From the NCBI GenBank assembly GCA_964347025.1, contig CAYFWU010000011.1, positions 1 through 31,655 of the forward strand: a stretch of 31,655 nucleotides of DNA. The letters run 5' to 3'. The notes under the pieces are model-generated. The model saw only the letters and a program-made list of their open reading frames with translations. It ran no database searches and was not told the origin of the DNA. Below, piece after piece: positions 29,996 through 31,655 of the stretch (the first letter of the stretch is position 1; the number at the start of each line of letters is the position of its first letter). Position numbers and translations under genes: made by a program. Source of the stretch: CS3-C152 sp964347025 (lineage in GTDB: Archaea > Aenigmatarchaeota > Aenigmatarchaeia > QMZP01 > QMZT01).

Positions 29996-31057
29996 CTACT
30001 TCACTTTTAATATTTCTTTGATACCGGCATCAGTCTTAATCCCGGTTGCACACAAATGAGTTCTTGATGCTTTGAAACCCCTCTTTCGGAGGGTTTCGAT
30101 GACATTTTCTATTTTCGGTGAACTCTTTCGAAGAGATTTCGCTGTCTTGTGGAGATCATAATAGAACGGGACATCTATCTCTTCTGAACACAGCATGATC
30201 TCTTTCCTTTTTGTAAATTCGAATTTGGAAAGCAACTTTTTACAAAAACTTCTGTCCTGGATTTTTCCCGTCCACAGAGGCCCTAGAACATTCATTTCAC
30301 CCTTGCAGTTATCACAATTGCTTCGTATTTCAATTATCTTGCTGTGGCATTTGGGACAATAGGAGATTATTTTAATCTTGGAAAGGTTTTTATCCGCCCC
30401 GCGTTTTATCAAACCTACTGTCCGAAAGTAATGGTTTCCGTGTGAATACAGCGGCTCAAACGTGAGATTGTGAAGAGCAAGATTCTGAAGGACCGATGTT
30501 ATGAGAACACGAACACCAAGCTCTTTCGGGAAGTCCGTTACCCCCACAAAAATCCCATACCTTCTTAAACAAGCTTTTGCAAATTTCCCTGCAAGCGCCC
30601 CGGAATCAGTCGCTGTAACCCCAAGGATGGAATCCTTATGCAAAGCGTACCCTACGTTCCGCAGGTATCGGATGGGCGATCCGAAGGGATCTATATCCAC
30701 GAAATCATGTTTTCTTTTTTCCAGGAACAGCGAATTGGCGTCTTTTTGATGGATTTCGTATTCGGATTTTTTGATCTTGTTGATTTTCAAATTCTTTTCC
30801 ATCAACCTTACAGCCTTTGGATTCACGTCGTTGAAAGCAACATTCCGAACACCCATAACCTCTTTTAAAATTCTTATCCCGCGGACTCCTGTGGCAGAGA
30901 GCGGATCAAGTATCTCCTCAGTTCTGAACAACCGAAGTATCGCGATGGTCACATTTCTCTGATGTTCCATATCCGGGTTGTAAAAGGTCTCACTCTTTTT
31001 AGTTAGTGATTCCGAGGGAACGAAAATGTTCGCTGAACCTTCACTTATTTTTTTCAT
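29996..31057 (-). CDS. trm1: tRNA (guanine26-N2)-dimethyltransferase Trm1
   Basis: The 353-residue enzyme methylates G26 at the hinge between D and anticodon stems. Seen are FYNPDMEHQRNVTIAILR, DPLSATGVRGIRIL (SAM site), FVDIDPFGSP (catalytic) and a later zinc module CPKCHSKIIEIRSNCDNCKG. The start is ATG 31057 (MKKISEGSANIFVPSES), matching the usual short N terminus; an earlier ATG at 31111 would overlap the tRNA-Phe gene. Both tRNAs downstream on this strand carry G26 and are potential substrates. Confidence 0.95.
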   Translation of the reverse strand: MKKISEGSANIFVPSESLTKKSETFYNPDMEHQRNVTIAILRLFRTEEILDPLSATGVRGIRILKEVMGVRNVAFNDVNPKAVRLMEKNLKINKIKKSEYEIHQKDANSLFLEKRKHDFVDIDPFGSPIRYLRNVGYALHKDSILGVTATDSGALAGKFAKACLRRYGIFVGVTDFPKELGVRVLITSVLQNLALHNLTFEPLYSHGNHYFRTVGLIKRGADKNLSKIKIISYCPKCHSKIIEIRSNCDNCKGEMNVLGPLWTGKIQDRSFCKKLLSKFEFTKRKEIMLCSEEIDVPFYYDLHKTAKSLRKSSPKIENVIETLRKRGFKASRTHLCATGIKTDAGIKEILKVK

Positions 31058-31090
31058 GAAAAGTGATTTGGAAAAGAAAATAAAAAGATA

Positions 31091-31200
31091 TGGGACAGGT
31101 GGGAGCTTCAAGCAGACGCTCGCTAGCGAACGTCAAACGCTCTTTGAACCCACGACACCTCGGTCTTCAGCCGAGCGCTCTCCCCCTGAGCTACTGCCCC
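31091..31200 (-). tRNA. tRNA-Phe (anticodon GAA) with a T-loop intron
   Basis: Read on the minus strand: acceptor GGGGCAG and CTGTCCC (one G-T pair), D arm GCTC-AGGGGGA-GAGC, G26, anticodon stem CTCGG/CCGAG with loop CTGAAGA, variable loop GTGTC, T stem GTGGG/CCCAC and T-loop TTCAAA|T after removal of a 38-nt intron. The discriminator is A; CCA is not encoded. The mature length is 72 nt. A TATA-like TTTTTAAATC on this strand near 31225-31235 is about 25-30 nt upstream of the 5' end. Confidence 0.94.
31105..31142 (-). other. T-loop intron of tRNA-Phe (position 59/60, 38 nt)
   Basis: The exon TTCA pairs perfectly with TGAA at the intron end. The 5' bulge is AA|G and the 3' bulge GC|T, both cut after the second base, restoring the loop TTCAAAT. 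The outer helix AGC/GCT is also perfect. The internal hairpin is GACGTTCG-CTAG-CGAGCGTC. The first 28 nt are identical to those of the tRNA-Asn intron. Confidence 0.9.
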
Positions 31201-31235
31201 ATATAAGCAATATTAAATCTGGGATGATTTAAAAA

Positions 31236-31508
31236 TTAATACGTCACAAAACCAGTGTCAGATCCCTTTATCCTGTACATCTTCCCTGCCTTGAATCTGT
31301 TCACCACTACTTCCAGAAGCTTCTCCATCTCACTGAAGTGGTCAGAACAGAGATAGATTGAAAGTATGTCCTTTTTCGTTCTGGTGTCCATGTTGATCTG
31401 GAAGATCAACATCTCTTTGCCCGGTTTTTTCCCGCAATCCCTGAAGTTACAGCCACTCTTCATTCTTCTTATATCACAATATTTGCTGACAACATCAAGA
31501 AGTTCCAT
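31236..31508 (-). CDS. small cysteine-containing protein of unknown function (90 aa)
   Basis: I do not recognise this protein. It starts MELLDVVSKYCDIRRMKSGC and has four to five Cys/His positions (CDIRRMKSGCNFRDCG and later YLCSDHF) that could form a zinc site of the treble-clef type. The remainder looks like an alpha/beta fold with a helix SEMEKLLEVVVNRF. It lies between two intron-bearing tRNA genes on the same strand, so it may be co-transcribed with tRNA-Asn or tRNA-Phe, and its own promoter is not evident. Confidence 0.6.
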   Translation of the reverse strand: MELLDVVSKYCDIRRMKSGCNFRDCGKKPGKEMLIFQINMDTRTKKDILSIYLCSDHFSEMEKLLEVVVNRFKAGKMYRIKGSDTGFVTY

Positions 31509-31542
31509 GTTATGATATTGGAAGGAAGATTCAAAAAGCTAA

Positions 31543-31651
31543 CGTCCCGGGCAGGAATTTCGAACGACGCTCGCTAGCGAACGTCAAACGCTCTTTGAAC
31601 CTGCGACCTTTCGGTTAACAGCCGAACGCTCTACCACTGAGCTACCGGGAC
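31543..31651 (-). tRNA. tRNA-Asn (anticodon GTT) with a T-loop intron
   Basis: Read on the minus strand: acceptor GTCCCGG/CCGGGAC, D arm GCTC-AGTGGTA-GAGC, G26, anticodon stem TTCGG/CCGAA with loop CTGTTAA, variable loop AGGTC, T stem GCAGG/CCTGC and T-loop TTCAAA|T once a 37-nt intron is removed. The discriminator is G; CCA is not encoded. The mature length is 72 nt. The promoter would lie beyond the right edge of the window. Confidence 0.94.
31557..31593 (-). other. T-loop intron of tRNA-Asn (position 59/60, 37 nt)
   Basis: The exon TTCA faces CGAA at the intron end: three pairs and one A-C mismatch, the only imperfect central helix among the three T-loop copies. The 5' bulge is AA|G, the 3' bulge AT|T, and splicing restores TTCAAAT. 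The outer helix is AGC/GTT (one wobble). The hairpin is the same as in tRNA-Phe. Confidence 0.9.
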
Positions 31652-31655
31652 AATA

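Noticed and set aside
31058..31111. Longer N terminus of Trm1 from an ATG at 31111
   Set aside because: It would overlap tRNA-Phe and adds residues not found in Trm1; the ATG at 31057 matches the usual start.
1..31655. CRISPR arrays, transposases, integrases or attachment sites
   Set aside because: None seen: no regular spacer-repeat array and no mobile-element protein.

Overview
The window is archaeal chromosome. The evidence is a split RNA polymerase (B''/B'/A'/A'' plus subunit H), TFB, aIF5A, Sec61-beta, uL6 and eL32, a Trm1 tRNA methyltransferase, an archaeal-type RNase P RNA, TATA-box promoters with many apparently leaderless genes, and bulge-helix-bulge (BHB) tRNA introns. No species can be named from sequence alone. 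B split in two is typical of euryarchaeal lineages. The divergent 23S rRNA and the non-canonical tRNA introns suggest a fast-evolving, possibly DPANN/ARMAN-like lineage, but that is inference.

Layout: 1-540 is the 3' part of 23S rRNA, followed by a minus-strand PqqD-like gene that appears to lack a standard start codon. 1080-1190 is a probable small structured RNA, then an EamA transporter, RNase P RNA (2148-2450), an eight-repeat PQQ-type propeller protein, Sec61-beta and an MBL-fold hydrolase. 4701-4888 is tRNA-Lys(CTT) with two introns. 5035-12486 is the polymerase cluster rpoH-rpoB2-rpoB1-rpoA1-rpoA2, with a long Lys/Pro tail on A''. 12541-13628 holds uL6, eL32 and a small zinc protein. 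13697-15718 is a KaiC-like ATPase flanked by two unknown proteins. 15715-17572 (minus) is a UbiA prenyltransferase with a radical SAM/SPASM protein. 17675-18363 holds an MGMT-like protein and a zinc-ribbon protein.

18364-25747 is an isoprenoid region: type II IPP isomerase, mevalonate diphosphate decarboxylase, phosphomevalonate kinase and mevalonate kinase. Interleaved are two HAD-fold genes (one with its catalytic aspartates replaced), a tandem double-Nudix protein and a small acidic protein. Together these encode the classical mevalonate-to-IPP/DMAPP route rather than the usual archaeal variants; the UbiA protein is a plausible downstream lipid enzyme. 25854-28853 holds a 2[4Fe-4S] ferredoxin, two nucleotidyltransferases, a 21-residue Lys/Arg peptide with strong expression signals, an agmatinase-like ureohydrolase, a MazG-like protein and aIF5A. 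29036-31651 holds TFB, Trm1, tRNA-Phe, a small unknown protein and tRNA-Asn.

The most striking observation is a family of 37-39 nt introns at one site in the T-loop (between nucleotides 59 and 60) of all three tRNAs. Each forms a BHB with compensating base changes and a palindromic hairpin. A further, nearly full-length copy (32 of 37 positions identical to the tRNA-Asn copy) sits inside the anticodon-loop intron of tRNA-Lys. Removing the introns restores textbook T-loops (TTCGAAT, TTCAAAT, TTCAAAT). This looks like an intron that has spread between tRNA genes.
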